A DNA stretch of 64,000 nt from Antennarius striatus (GCF_040054535.1 NC_090784.1:11777001-11841000); one strand, 5' to 3'; positions 22,343 to 37,490 are shown, numbered from the stretch's first letter. Notes: generated by a model from the sequence alone, not told the origin. Numbers and translations are program-made.

Positions 22343-25300
22343 CTGAAAAACAACAGTTTGGTATTAAAATCCATTTCAGACATGAGGCAACCCATCAAGT
22401 TAAACCAGTGAAGTAAAAGCAATGGTTTGATTTCCCTTCAAATGGAGGCCTTGGATCTTAAAGAGGAGATTAGTCCAAAATGTTTCCTTAAAAGCCCTGA
22501 AGAATGTTCTCATTATTAAATATCTGAAAGATCTGCTCAGACCTGAGCACTTTCAAGTCCTTCACTTAAAAATCTAATTAAATGTACTTCCTTCCTTCAG
22601 CTAGTTCCATTAAAAGACTGAAGATAAGACACTAATGACTTTAGGATATGAGTGACTTTAGCATCAGTAATTTTGGATTTGTCAAAATCTAAAAAAAGTT
22701 TATACGTACACTACTGAAAGTCATGGATGGGATGGTGGTGGTCGAGGTCCTCAGCTGCTGAGCAGTATTATTTCAGGTCTCCAGCATGCTAATGATGGCA
22801 GTATCACCCATCTTACCCCCTCAGACAAAGAAAACCAAAGATCATAAATACAAAGTCGTGAAGGTGCATGCATCACCACTACAAGGAATACTAAGACCCA
22901 GAGAGGGTCCAATAAGCAGCACCTACAGTTTTATGACCCACATTTAGGAATGTACTGTTGATGGAACAAACTACAAAATAAAATTAATGCCTAAAACATC
23001 GCATGAAGACAAGCTTTGTAACCGTTATCAGTCTCTATCCATCACTGCAAAGGCGCCATTTTACATACTGTGCTTCAGGGATAAAACACGATTTTTAGTT
23101 CAGCACTCACGCAGTACCTGAAGCCGCAGCACTGTGTATAGGTGTCAGAGCCACGGGAACAACATGTTGCTATTTATTTTTAGCGTAGCCAACATGAGCT
23201 GATCTATTAGAACCATGCTGTCTTTGGAGGATAGTAAAAAGCAGACAAAAAGACAAAAAATAGCCTTTAAAACAGACAAAAGGTCCAGAGTGTCTAAAGA
23301 CACAAAACTGCAGCAGAACATTATCTAAGAAGACAATGTTACAAAACTGGATGACTGCAGCACAAACTGGTTTCTGTTATGTCACCCATATGGTGGTGTT
23401 AAAATTTCACAGAACACAATCAGCCTCTAGGACCACTGGTTCCAACAGGGCCTTGTTATCACACATTAAAAAAAAATCAAATTGCTGTCTCTAAAATATT
23501 TATGACGGATAATTCTGGCTGACTGAGCTAGTTAAAAAATCTTAAAAAACAAATAAGCTTTACAATTTTAGAAATGTTGAATAAAAACATCAGTAAAAGA
23601 TCCCTGATTAGAAGTCAGCAAAGACAACTGACTGTTTTTGCAGTTCAGGTTTGTAAAAAGTGAAAATTGTATGCCTTTCTTTGTTATACATTAGAAGAAA
23701 CTAAATTATCTGTTGGTTGGAAAAAGTATATCTATGGGTCAAAGGCATAGAAGGTATTTTTTCACTGCAGGGGCAATCAAATAAATTCAAGAAGAAAAAT
23801 AGAATTTGAAGAGCTTACCTTGCCTTACCAGATTAATTGATATTAAAAATAATCATTATTTGCAAACACTCCTGCCTGAAACTGTTATTTGAAAATATTT
23901 TCTGGTTCCATATTCATGAATGAGAGAATACACTTTCATTCTTCATTCTAATGTAGAGTGGTTCAAGGAGATTCCTATGTGCATTTGCCAGTTATATTAT
24001 TTTGTTTTTATTTAAAAAAACAAAAAAAACAAAATAAGCAGCACCTACATTTTTAGATTTTGAAAAGAAAATGTAAAAGAAAAGTCATTGCCTGCAGTCA
24101 AACCTAAAAGCATTGCTACAATCTGAACTTCAAATTGTGCTTATTTTTTATAAAATTACTCAGTACTTTGGAGGTCACAGCTTTAGTGGATATAAATAAA
24201 AAGAAGCACAAACATCTTTTTAAATAAGAAACTAAAAGCAAAACATGTGAATAAAATGCTTGTTGTACGAATTTCAGTCGGTGAAAACAGTACACGACTC
24301 AAACCCCAAACCTTAGGTTTCACCACTATATCTTTTAGCTCCTCTCAATGAATTCCAGAGCCAAGTGATCCTCCTGATTGTCTAAGAAGGATCATCTTAC
24401 CTTCCAGTAAAATACCTGTCTACTGTGATGACAATACTGTTAATGTAATTGATGATCAATGTTAAGCTATTAGGCACAAATTAGACGTGTAGACTCAGGA
24501 AGTAGTTGCCCACTAATACAAAGATATTATTGTGTTGGACTTCTCTGTTCCTCTTCCAAGCCAGTTTAGTGGCAGCTTCAAATGTGAACTTCTCTAACAA
24601 AACAAGAAGTCTGAGAAATGCCACCCAAACAAACATAAAATAGTCAATAGTACAGCCGGTGGGTATACAATTTAGTCATTTTCTTGCATTCATACATACA
24701 CAAAAACCAAACAGAGAACCCGAGCACTACTGAGGAGGAATATCTCTGGTGTTTTTAGGTAGGAGCAGATTTGAGGCTGTGACAGGTAGAGACATAATTT
24801 GTGAGCATTATGGTTTTCTGTTTGCATAACAAAGTCATGTATCACTGCACGCCAGGTACAGCAATGACAGTCCACAAAAAAAAATAAAGTGGCATGAGCA
24901 AATAAAATTCCGGTCAAGTATTACTGATTCACTGCAACTGTCACACTGACAGCCGTTCTCAGAACATATCCATAAAAAAGCGATGATGATGGCCCACTTC
25001 CTTTCTGAGTTCTTAACCCTCTCCTTGCTCACAGTATATCGTTTTGGAAGTGCTGAATCTCTTGAAAACAGGCAAGTCTTCTGCAAGTCAACATCATTTA
25101 AGATATTTTGCTGAAACCTCTCACAGCCACAGTAATTTCACAATGATCAGTAAACAGATTGAAGAGGACATGAGGCACACAACTAATTTATGACACAAAC
25201 ACTGGCTGATAAATATTCCAACAGGGGTGAATAAATTAGTCAAAATACTACCCCGCCACATTAATCACTACTCACACTATAATTTTGTCTACTAATCTAT

Positions 25301-26493
25301 ATAATCAGAATCAACCACCTTTTCTGGAAACATTATATCAAACCTGCATCCTCTTCTTCATGGATGATAGGTTTACCCCAGAAGAACAGCTGAGATTACA
25401 CCCTCCAGTTTCCGTCCCACAGGAAAAGAAGCCATCAATCAGGTATGTGGAAGTAGCTGTTAAAGATGGACAAGAAGTCACAACTATATCATCTTCTATG
25501 GAGCACACACACCCCAAATACCGCACTCTTCTCTCAGTGATTCAATTACGAAGGGAGTGGAAACGACAGCAGCTGGTGGAGTTATACCTTCTTTAAATAG
25601 CAGTGTGTTCAAAAAATGCTAAATCCAAGGAGGGAACTCGTATACCCCATCAACACATTTGTCTAATTGTGACATCCTAACAAACTACTCACTTTACAAC
25701 TGATCAAGCAAAGCCTCAGTCAAGTGGAGAAAACTGAAGCATACTCACAGTCTACAAGACAAATGTGAAGAAACAAAAGTCCGAGAAAATCAGTATAACC
25801 CTTGTAGTCTCTGAGCCTGGGCCCTTTCTGCAGTCTGCGTCCGATCAGCAGTTTCCACACACCTCTCCAAACTGGATGGACGAGGGTGTCTGTTCCTAAT
25901 CCGGGCCAGGTGAGCGTCACCACCAAGCCTGCCCCAGAAAAGCATCACTCACCACAGGGACCGATGGCCCACTTTGTAAGGAACTAAACTGTTCCTTGCC
26001 TTTGCTAAACTTCTATTTGATGGTGTGAATCAACCTGCTTACATTCTACACTGCAGGACACCATCACTTGGCATCAAGCGTCTTCCTATGCTATGGTTCT
26101 TCATACAACCAACTGCTTCTCGCTTTAGCTGACGCCTGAAGAAGAGTGAGGGCAGAGGAGAGACATTTAGCTTAGAGTGCGAGAGGAATCTCAGTCATAT
26201 ACCACACTAATCTGTGGTCTAACCCAATCAATCATACCCAGCTGACATCTTAAACATCTTGGTTTCCTCTTAACAGTCCATTACAGCAATGAGGCCTTCC
26301 AGTAGGAAGTGGAAAGAGCTCAAAGAGAAGACATGAGGCAGCATTTTTTTCTGGGAAGAATGCATTAACTTCGGGATAACGCCAACATCAGATGAAACCA
26401 GAGCAAAAGGCATGTTACTGTAACTGGATTAAATGGGGACATTTATAAATTGGTGACATTCTAAATATATACAATACACATTAATGCAATAGT

Positions 26494-26545
<52 letters not shown>

Positions 26546-26881
26546 TTATCTCTTCTGACAGTAACTGCCTTACCCTATTTTTCGAACTGAAACTTATCTG
26601 AAATACTGTAACGTTGTGTTACTTCAATATTTCATGTCCCAGATGGAAAAAAATAGACCTTCTTCTTGGTCAATAATAGAACGAAAAAATATAATTTAAA
26701 AAAAGATTTGGTAGGCTACCTTCTCCCCAATTAGCGACTGGAAAAATGTACTAGCAGGTGTAACACGTCTTCCATCTTTGCCGGAACAACCGTGTTCTAA
26801 TTAGATGCTGATTTCTAGTTGTACTGCCGTGATTAGATTAATACTTTGAATGTTTCTTTCATGATGCAAATTTTAAATTAC
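22343..26881 (-). other. First phactr4 intron (4.5 kb)
   Basis: AT-rich intron with a pure (CA)n microsatellite at 26496-26543. It contains a 103-codon plus-strand open frame (25285-25596) that I could not assign to any family. Confidence 0.5.
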
Positions 26882-27100
26882 CTGAGAGGTTTACGCGGTC
26901 TATCCTCTGAAATGCATCAAAAATAAAACAGACGTAAATCCCCGCAGCAAGAGAAAAAGTGTCCCTGTTTCTATACCAAACTGCGTGCCTGCGTTAGCGG
27001 ATCTCGCGCCAGTGAACTCGAGATGCTGACGAGTGAAAGGCTCGAGCCATCCGCCGCAGCTACGACAACTTCCGGATACCGCTTTCAAAATAAAGTTAAA
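26882..27100 (-). promoter_or_regulatory. phactr4: Putative phactr4 untranslated first exon and promoter
   Basis: A local CpG-rich block in AT-rich surroundings, with a strong minus-strand donor CTCAG/GTAATT (exon end at 26882). The sequence upstream includes an ETS-like CCGGAAGT on the minus strand at about 27078-27071. This fits the transcription start of phactr4, with the acceptor at 22343 as its splice partner. The exact start is inferred. Confidence 0.5.
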
Positions 27101-27981
27101 GAAAAATAGCATCAATTGATGAGTTTTGAGATTAATTGCACAAAAATACAAATAAATTCTACGACATCTAAGGTGAAAAGTTATGAGTGTAACTTTCATG
27201 ATATCGTAGCATGATATCGTATGTGCCTTCTTTCCGCAGGCACATGAAGATATAGATTGAAGCAAAATCCATTTGTCCACCTGTTAAGCGTGATATGGAG
27301 ACACCGTTTCCATAATTAGGATAAATATTACTTTTAATCGGGATTTTGTGTGATCACATTCTCACAATATGTGGCTACAATCGATATTGACCATTTTCAG
27401 ATTAATTAACATTATTCTAATGTCTGCAGACAAAGACAAAAGGCGTCTGCGGGAATGTATGCATCGGCACGCATCGTGTTGAAATTACGCGGTGCACATG
27501 AAGGTTCAGCCCACTGACCGTCATCCGAATCCACATTTGGGCACGTACATATTCGGAACATCTCACGCATCCTTTGTTGTGCATGGACGACTGTGCAGAA
27601 AATGGAGTTTCAGAAGGTGAAACGGCGTCAGTGAGTTCAGTTACAGTGAAGGACTAAAACATTACCCTTTAAGACTCAGGTAATGCATAAAACTAGAATG
27701 TTTCCACCGGAACTGTTTCAAACATGCAATTTGTCAGTGCTACCGGCTACCGTTGTATCGACGAAGTTGGATCCAACTTCAGTTGATGGCTACAAAGAAA
27801 TCTTCCCACAAAACTTAACCGCTGAGGCTTTCTTGCTCTCCAAGAAACACAGACTTCACATTAGACGTGTCAACCTCTTCCTCTGTATCTCTCATTAAAA
27901 CCAGTCTAAAAGAGCGAATGTGTCACTTCCATACCTCACTTTCTCCTCTTCCAGATGCAGATCCCAACACTTTACGCACCG
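27101..27981. other. Intergenic sequence left of the RTE insertion
   Basis: Unique-looking sequence. The plus strand holds a short frame starting at the ATG at about 27584 (24 codons) and a 71-codon frame (27683-27898). I could not assign either. The RTE element is inserted at the right end. Confidence 0.4.
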
Positions 27982-27998
27982 GAAACTGTCCTGAGCAT

Positions 27999-30900
27999 AA
28001 TGTAGCCGCAAGAGGACACAAGCCAGTGTCTTATTGTGCCGGTCCCAAGCCCGGATAAATACAGAGGGTTGCGTCAGGAAGGGCATCCGGCGTAAAACTT
28101 TTGCCAAATCAAATATGCGAATCAAACCTATGACTTCCATACCGGATCGGTCGAGGCCCGGGTTAACAACGACCGCCATCGGCGCTGTTGACCTACAGGG
28201 CGCCGGTGGAAATTGGATTACTGTTGGTCGAAGAAGGAGAGGAGGAAAGTGCGTTCGCACGAAGAAAGAGAAGAGGAACACCAAGAGTATAGGACTAAGA
28301 GTAGGGACGTTGAATGTTGGAACTATGACAGGAAAAGGTAGAGAGTTGGTTGACATGATGCAGAGAAGAAAGGTAGACATACTGTGTGTCCAGGAGACCA
28401 GGTGGAAAGGTAGCAAGGCTAGAAGTTTAGGAGCAGGGTTCAAGTTGTTCTATCATGGTGTAGATGGGAAGAGAAACGGAGTAGGAATTATCTTGAAGGA
28501 GGAGTTTGTTAGGAATGTCCTGGAGGTAAAAAGAGTGTCAGATAGAGTGATGAGTCTGAAGCTAGAAATAGAAGGTGTGATGTTCAATGTTGTTAGCGGG
28601 TATGCTCCACAGGTAGGATGTGAGCTGGAGGAGAAGGAGAAATTCTGGTCGGACCTTGATGAAGTGATGCAGAGCATGCCTAGAAGTGAGAGAGTTGTCA
28701 TTGGAGCAGACTTCAATGGACATGTTGGTGCAGGAAACAGAGGTGATGAGGAGGTGATGGGCAGGTTTGGTATCCAGGAGAGGAACGCAGAAGGACAGAT
28801 GGTAGTTGACTTTGCAAAAAGGATGGAAATGGCTGTAGTGAATACTTTCTTCCAGAAGAGGCAGGAACATAGAGTGACTTATAAGAGTGGCGGTAGGAGC
28901 ACACAGGTAGACTACATCTTGTGTAGACGGTGTAACCTGAAAGAGATCAGTGACTGCAAAGTAGTGGTAGGTGAGAGTGTAGCCAAACAGCATAGGATGG
29001 TGGTGTGTAGGATGACTCTGGTGGTGAGGAAGATGAAGAGGGCAAAGGCAGAGCAGAAGACGAAATGGTGGAAGCTGAAAAAGGAAGAGTGTTGCATGAC
29101 TTTTAGGAAGGAGTTTAGACAGGCTCTGGGTGGTCAGGAGGTGCTTCCAGATGACTGGACAACTACAGCTAATGTGATCAGGGAGACAGGTAGGAGAGTA
29201 CTTGGTGTGTCATCTGGAAGGAAAGTAGATAAGGAGACTTGGTGGTGGAATGAGGAGGTACAGGAGTGTATACAGAGAAAGAGGTTAGCCAAGAGGAAGT
29301 GGGACACTGAGAGGACTGAGGAGAGTAGACAGGAGTACAGGGAGATGCAGCGTAAGGTGAAGGTAGAGGTAGCAAAGGCCAAACAAGAAGCTTATGATGA
29401 CTTGTATGCTAGGTTGGACAGTAAGGAGGGAGAGACTGATCTATACCGGTTGGCAAGACAGAGAGATAGAGATGGGAAGGACGTGCAGCAGGTTAGGGTG
29501 ATTAAGGATAGGGATGGAAGTCTATTGACAGGTGCCAGTAGTGTGATGGGAAGATGGAAAGAGTACTTTGAAGAGTTGATGAACGTGGAAAATGAGAGGG
29601 AACAAAGACTAGAAGAGGTGACTGTTGTGGACCAGGAAGTAGCAAAGATTAGTCAGGATGAAGTGAGGAGGGCATTGAAGAGGATGAAGAGTGGAAAGGC
29701 AGTCGGTCCTGATGATATACCTGTAGAGGTATGGAAGTGTCTAGGAGAGGTGGCGGTAGAGTTTCTGACTGGGTTGTTCAACAGGATCTTAGATAGTGAG
29801 AAGATGCCTGAGGAATGGAGGAGAAGTGTGCTGGTGCCCATTTTTAAGAACAAGGGAGATGTGCAGAGTTGTGGCAACTACAGAGGAATAAAGCTGATGA
29901 GCCATACAATGAAGTTATGGGAGAGAGTAGTGGAAGCTAGACTAAGGGCAGAAGTGAACATTTGTGAGCAGCAGTATGGTTTCATGCCAAAAAAGAGTAC
30001 TACAGATGCAGTATTTGCTTTGAGGATGTTGATAGAGAAGTACAGAGAAGGCCAGAGGGAGCTGCATTGTGTTTTTGTAGATCTGGAGAAAGCTTATGAC
30101 AGGGTGCCCAGAGAGGAACTGTGGTATTGTATGAGGAAGTCTGGAGTGGCAGAGAAGTATGTTAGAACGGTGCAGGACATGTATGAAGACTGTAAGACAG
30201 TGGTGAGGTGTGCTGTAGGTGTGACAGAGGAGTTCAAGGTGGAGGTGGGACTGCATCAGGGATCAGCTCTGAGCCCCTTCTTGTTTGCCATGGTGATGGA
30301 CAGGCTGACAGACGAGGTTAGACAGGAATCTCCATGGACTATGATGTTTGCAGATGACATTGTGATCTGTAGTGAGAGCAGGGAACAGGTGGAGGAGAAG
30401 CTAGAGAAGTGGAGGTTTGTCCTGGAAAGGAGAGGAATGAAGGTTAGCCGCAGTAAGACAGAGTACATGTGTGTGAATGAGAGGGACCCAAGTGGAAGAG
30501 TGAGGTTAGAGGGAGAAGAGATCAAGAAGGTGGAGGATTTTAAGTACTTAGGCTCAACAGTCCAGAGCAATGGAGAGTGTGGAAAAGAGGTGAAGAAGCG
30601 TGTCCAGGCAGGATGGAACGGGTGGAGGAAAGTGTCAGGTGTGATGTGTGATAGAAGAGTTTCAGCTAAAATGAAAGGAAAGGTGTACAAAACTGTGGTG
30701 AGACCAGCGATGTTGTTTGGTCTAGAGACAGTGTCACTGAAGAAAAGACAGGAGAAAGAGCTGGAGGTAGCAGAGATGAAGATGCTGAGGTTCTCTCTGG
30801 GAGTGACCAGGAAGGATAGGATCAGGAATGAGTACATCAGAGGGACAGCACATGTTAGAGGTCTTGGAGATAAAGTCAGAGAGGCCAGACTGAGATGGTT

Positions 30901-31129
30901 TGGACATGTCCAGAGGAGAGATAGGGAATATATTGGTAGAAGGATGCTGAGTTTTGAACTGCCAGGCAGGAGGCCTAGAGGAAGACCAAAGAGGAGGTTT
31001 ATGGATGTAGTGAAAGAGGACATGAAGGTAGTTGGTGTGAGAGAAGAGGATTCAAAGGACAGGGCTAGATGGAGGAAATTGATTCGCTGTGGCGACCCCT
31101 GAAGGGAAAAGCCGAAAGGAAAAGAAGAA
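27999..31129 (+). mobile_element. Full-length RTE-clade LINE with 17-bp target site duplication
   Basis: The element is bounded by identical 17-bp direct repeats GAAACTGTCCTGAGCAT at 27982-27998 and 31130-31146. Its 5' part has phrases typical of this fish family (TTGTGCCGGTCCCAAGCCCG, GGAAGGGCATCCGGCGTAAA). Its 3' end reads GATTCGCTGTGGCGACCCCT, followed by a purine tail ending in GAAGAA repeats rather than poly(A), as in RTE elements. An intact TSD and an uninterrupted ORF indicate a recent insertion. Confidence 0.92.
28034..31102 (+). CDS. RTE LINE polyprotein: AP endonuclease and reverse transcriptase (1,022 aa)
   Basis: The single ORF of the LINE, with no internal stop. An apurinic/apyrimidinic-type endonuclease lies at roughly residues 90-310: LNVGTM, then QETRWKG near 120 with the catalytic glutamate, and GADFNGH near 225. 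The reverse transcriptase spans roughly 540-830: SGKAVGPDDIP, QYGFMPKKSTTDAV, VDLEKAYDRVPREELW with the first catalytic aspartate, GLHQGSALSPFLFA, and MFADDIVI near 772 with the paired aspartates. The C-terminal part (GLGDKVREARLRWFGHVQRR, GRRPRGRPKRR) is typical of this family. All catalytic residues that I can check are present, so it may be competent for retrotransposition. The true start codon within the 5' part is uncertain. Confidence 0.9.
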   Translation: MCRSQARINTEGCVRKGIRRKTFAKSNMRIKPMTSIPDRSRPGLTTTAIGAVDLQGAGGNWITVGRRRRGGKCVRTKKEKRNTKSIGLRVGTLNVGTMTGKGRELVDMMQRRKVDILCVQETRWKGSKARSLGAGFKLFYHGVDGKRNGVGIILKEEFVRNVLEVKRVSDRVMSLKLEIEGVMFNVVSGYAPQVGCELEEKEKFWSDLDEVMQSMPRSERVVIGADFNGHVGAGNRGDEEVMGRFGIQERNAEGQMVVDFAKRMEMAVVNTFFQKRQEHRVTYKSGGRSTQVDYILCRRCNLKEISDCKVVVGESVAKQHRMVVCRMTLVVRKMKRAKAEQKTKWWKLKKEECCMTFRKEFRQALGGQEVLPDDWTTTANVIRETGRRVLGVSSGRKVDKETWWWNEEVQECIQRKRLAKRKWDTERTEESRQEYREMQRKVKVEVAKAKQEAYDDLYARLDSKEGETDLYRLARQRDRDGKDVQQVRVIKDRDGSLLTGASSVMGRWKEYFEELMNVENEREQRLEEVTVVDQEVAKISQDEVRRALKRMKSGKAVGPDDIPVEVWKCLGEVAVEFLTGLFNRILDSEKMPEEWRRSVLVPIFKNKGDVQSCGNYRGIKLMSHTMKLWERVVEARLRAEVNICEQQYGFMPKKSTTDAVFALRMLIEKYREGQRELHCVFVDLEKAYDRVPREELWYCMRKSGVAEKYVRTVQDMYEDCKTVVRCAVGVTEEFKVEVGLHQGSALSPFLFAMVMDRLTDEVRQESPWTMMFADDIVICSESREQVEEKLEKWRFVLERRGMKVSRSKTEYMCVNERDPSGRVRLEGEEIKKVEDFKYLGSTVQSNGECGKEVKKRVQAGWNGWRKVSGVMCDRRVSAKMKGKVYKTVVRPAMLFGLETVSLKKRQEKELEVAEMKMLRFSLGVTRKDRIRNEYIRGTAHVRGLGDKVREARLRWFGHVQRRDREYIGRRMLSFELPGRRPRGRPKRRFMDVVKEDMKVVGVREEDSKDRARWRKLIRCGDP

Positions 31130-31146
31130 GAAACTGTCCTGAGCAT

Positions 31147-31934
31147 CTTGGTACCGGTAGTTCTCGGTGGAGGCTGCAGCTCCACAGTGGGCGTAGCGAA
31201 CTCGGCTCTCCTTTGTGTTGTGAAGACTCCATTACCCATCAGGCATTGCACTGCATTGATTTCAGATAGGGAATGGTTTACTGTGAGTGGAGGAGTGTTC
31301 CTTGCATCCTAGTGATAATTAAACACGACAGATGTGTTAACTTGACACGTCTATATCCATAAATTAATTTGTACAATGAAACGTATTGATAAATCTCGCT
31401 CTATAATTCATTATTATAACACAACGGTAGCTCGAATGACGAATTAAATATTTAATAAGCCAAATAAAGAATAAAAGTAAACAAATTGCCCGGAGCATAT
31501 TGCTCCAGAATTTAGTGTCATTACGAGCTGACTAATATCCAAGTCCTGGACCATGACAGCAAACAGTATATAATCTCAAATTCTTTCAAATTGACAAAGA
31601 AAAACCTCTGATTTTATTGGGCAAAGCTGTACAACGTCGCAGCAAAATTAACAAAATTATTATCACTTACCTGCAACATTGAGTTAATGTTTATACACCG
31701 ATGGATCAATAACTATAAGACACTAATATGCACACTAATATACACTAATATATTTAATATAAGGACACTTTAATGTATATAACCTGAGTAGGGCGGTATA
31801 CATTATGTGGGGCAATTTTGATGCCCTAATAGCCTAAATGACTATTTAACCACTGGGAACATATCATCATTGATAATTAGTATCACCATATCAGTCATGA
31901 TCATGTATTCTAATCTGCAGCTGCACTTACTTGA
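31147..31934. other. Intergenic sequence right of the RTE insertion
   Basis: A short GC-richer segment (31147-31270) continues the frames that approach the insertion from the left. After it the DNA is AT-rich and featureless. Confidence 0.4.
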
Positions 31935-31952
31935 AGAGACAGACAGGCAGGA

Positions 31953-32028
<76 letters not shown>
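31935..32028. repeat. (GACA)n microsatellite
   Basis: About 20 tandem GACA units ending just before TCATATGG at 32029. Confidence 0.97.
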
Positions 32029-32169
32029 TCATATGGAATGGAGATTCCTATGGAGTCTGTGTGCAATAGTGAGTGAAAGTGTTGTACTGTATTCCATTAC
32101 TTCCCTCGTTGAAAATGTGTCTGCATTGTGCACTAAATGTTCTGCACACAGAATGTAAAGTTGATTCAC

Positions 32170-32357
32170 ATTCACCTTCTCAACCACTTCATCCGCTGTC
32201 TCGGGTCGCGGGGGTGCTGGAGCCTATCCCGGCCGGCGTGGGGCAGGGGGTGCTCCGAATGCGACGCCAGTAGGTAAACAGTGAACCCACGCGGACTCGA
32301 ATCCAGAGCCCCCTTGCTGTGCGGCGACAACGATACACACTGCGCCACAGTGCCGCC
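32170..32357 (-). mobile_element. tRNA-derived SINE
   Basis: The minus strand begins GGCGGCACTGTGGCGCAGTG (A-box-like TGGCGCAGTG) and continues to a B box GGATTCGAGTCC. A tRNA-unrelated body follows (GCCGGGATAGGCTCCAGCAC, CGCGACCCGAGACAGCGGAT). This is the layout of a Pol III SINE head plus body. Body fragments recur at 39456, 61735 and 63845. Confidence 0.8.
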
Positions 32358-32429
32358 TTCTGCCATCTAGTGGCCAGTTATAGTAACAGCAAGCCAGTCC
32401 GCTGACTCCAGGGATCAAAACCGTACAGC

Positions 32430-34020
32430 ACCACCAACAGAATAATTTTACTTTAAATCACCATCAGTTCAATAACAATTATAAGTTATGCACGTTATAT
32501 TCAAGATTAGCTCATACATACATTATATTACATTACTTATACATTAGATGGAAAATTCGAGCTTTAGTAAAAATAACAAAGAAACACTTTCGATCTTTCA
32601 GGGAAAAACCCAAACCAATAAACCTTTGTTCTTGGTTTTTTTTTATTATTATGGAAGGTGATAATATTTTTAGATTACACAGGAGCAGGCACAGCTACAA
32701 AACCCCCGTGTTCAGAATATCCAGATTTTTCCTGGTTCATTTACATGATTGGTGATCCATTATTGCCTGAATATTTGAGATAAGTTGTTGTACGTTTTTT
32801 TGATTTTATGTTACTAACTTTGTAAGTTAGTTTTATGATTATGAATACAACACCTTCATGATGAAACCATAACACTGATGTTCTGAGGCGATAAGGCCTG
32901 AACAGATATGAAGCTTGAGTATTATACATTTAACAAAACACTGTCTCAACAGCACACAACTCAATGGCCATGTTTTATATAAAGGTTAAAATGTGACATA
33001 TTATTTAGCTGTAATTTATGTATTTAAATCACTATAAAAAATTAAATGCCTTTACATTTATGATTGTATTCATATGAATCATTGTAATCCTGTAAAATGC
33101 TGTGAAAATTTGGTCTGAAATTTATTCCATGAAAAAAACAAAAACTTGCCATCAAGTAAGCAACATGATACCACAAAATTTCAACCACTTCAATAAACCA
33201 TTGAATATTTTGCTTTGTCATAGTAATATTGCTGAAACCTGTTTTGTTTCTATGAGTAAAACTGATATAAATGAAAAACTTATCAATGATTGGGGATTGA
33301 GGGATTTTCAGTGGACTCACTAGTGATGAGGGAAATGTGGCCAATGTCTTCCATGACACCTCCTTGAGCGAATGATTAATAGGGGTAGTTCCTTCACTAT
33401 CTAGAATTGGGCTAGCTGAATCTCTCAAGGTGAACCTTTGCACTTTGCCCTTTTAAACTACGGTATGTAAGTCAGTCTTTTCCTGCCAAGGCTGAAAAAC
33501 AACAAGGTACCACACAGTGTCTCACAGTATGTTGACGTGAGCAGGCAGATGTCTAGGTCTACTTAAAACAACATGCTCATGTTCGTTGGTGGTAAAGAAT
33601 CATTGCAATGCACAGTAGAGGGTAAAAGACACAGTTTTTTGCTAAGTTTATGTTTTTTTTGACTATAGGATCCCACTGTCAGTCCTTTTGGAACCCCCTC
33701 CATTGGAAGCCAGCAGCAACAGTTGTGTTCCTGTGTATAACAGTATCTGTGCGTGGGTGGCTGAGATGCTGAGCTGTTGCTTCACTGCACATTCTTGGGG
33801 AACAGCTGTGGAATATTTGACCACTTGCACTGTGAGGATTGTTCAATAGAAAACCTCATTCTCTGCTGGGAAAAGTTGCAGATAAATGATACTCAATATG
33901 ACTCAATAGGCTCCAGACATTTCTAATGATAAAACATTCAAATTATGGTTTCTGACTGGAAATGAACAGGAGACAAAAGTAGAGTTGTTACACCATTAAA
34001 ATCAATGCTGAGTTTGGAGC
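32430..34020. other. Intergenic AT-rich sequence
   Basis: No exon or named repeat seen. Frames of up to 133 codons occur on the minus strand (33042-33443), but their composition is AT-driven and I recognise no family. Confidence 0.4.
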
Positions 34021-34426
34021 ACATGTATCAAAGTCAAAGCCCGGGGGCCAAATGTGGCCCATCACATCATTTTATGTGGCCCGTGACATTTGGCCCCGGG
34101 ACCTTGAGTTTGTGTTTGATGTTATTTTTCTTTATTCTCTTGGATAGCTGATCCTTGATTGATGGAGTTCTGTGGGTTTCATAACCTGACAAATTAAAAG
34201 GATTTATGTAATAACAGCAGCAACAAGCAAACATAGTTTTTCTGTGCAACTGTAATGTTTGTAACACGAATAAGTAATAAATTCAGTTATTTAATGTGTA
34301 CTTACATTTATTTTACATTACAATGAGTTACATTTAGTTACATTTATTAGTTGCATCTGGCCCTTTGAGGACAGCTGTTATGCTGATATGGCCCTCGGTG
34401 AAGATGAGTTTGATACCCCTGGTTTA
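34021..34426 (-). mobile_element. hAT-type DNA transposon remnant
   Basis: On the minus strand the right end reads CAGGGGTATCAAACTCATCT, the classic short terminal repeat of Charlie-like hAT elements. The left end keeps a decayed inverted copy (GTATCAAAGTCAAAG). The interior has the usual GGCCAAATGTGGCCC-type blocks. There is no coding capacity. Confidence 0.75.
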
Positions 34427-35033
34427 AAGTAAATTACAGAAAGCATTTAAAAACAGGTTATAGAAGTGATTTTAAATCAGTAAGGCCTATATATGAAGGA
34501 TGTGTTTGTTTAAAACTAAATATGAAAAAGGAGGCAGTGCAACTTTCTTCAAGTCCTACCAGAGATTTTCTGTGGGATTCAGATCAGACTACTGTGATGG
34601 CCACTCCATAGTGATCCAGGATATCTTTTGAAAACAAGCTTCATACCCAAGCTGCATGTTTCCACTGTCTGAGGAACAAAACAGCTGCTAAGAACCACAG
34701 AACTGCAGCCATTATTTGATGTAAGCAGGTTGTTCTTTCTAGCATCCCCCCCCCCCCCAATTGAATACTAAAGTAAATGTATGAGTTTTGCAGTGTTTGG
34801 ACGACATCTGATTTACAAATGTGTGCTCTTCTGATTCTATGCAGGTGATCTTGTATGATTAGGTTGTTGTAGTTTGCTGTGAGACACCATATTTCCTACA
34901 AAATAAAAGGCAGCATACGTTACCTCAAAGAAGCCTCTCAGATGAAAAAGATAACAGGAGATTCTGTCTCGATGCGAGGACTTCAGTTCTCACTGATGTT
35001 TAGTTAGTGTATTTATTTCACATTGAATTTTGA
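34427..35033. other. Intergenic sequence
   Basis: Unremarkable sequence containing a short poly-C run (34747-34758). No gene signal seen. Confidence 0.4.

Positions 35034-37490
<2,457 letters not shown>

Noticed and set aside
25285..25596. 103-codon plus-strand open frame
   Set aside because: No family recognised, no splice context or neighbours to support it, and it lies antisense in a phactr4 intron. Chance frames of this length occur elsewhere in the window.
32280..32357. A- and B-box motifs resembling a tRNA gene
   Set aside because: It cannot fold into a proper cloverleaf by eye and continues into a repeated body. It is a SINE head, not a functional tRNA.
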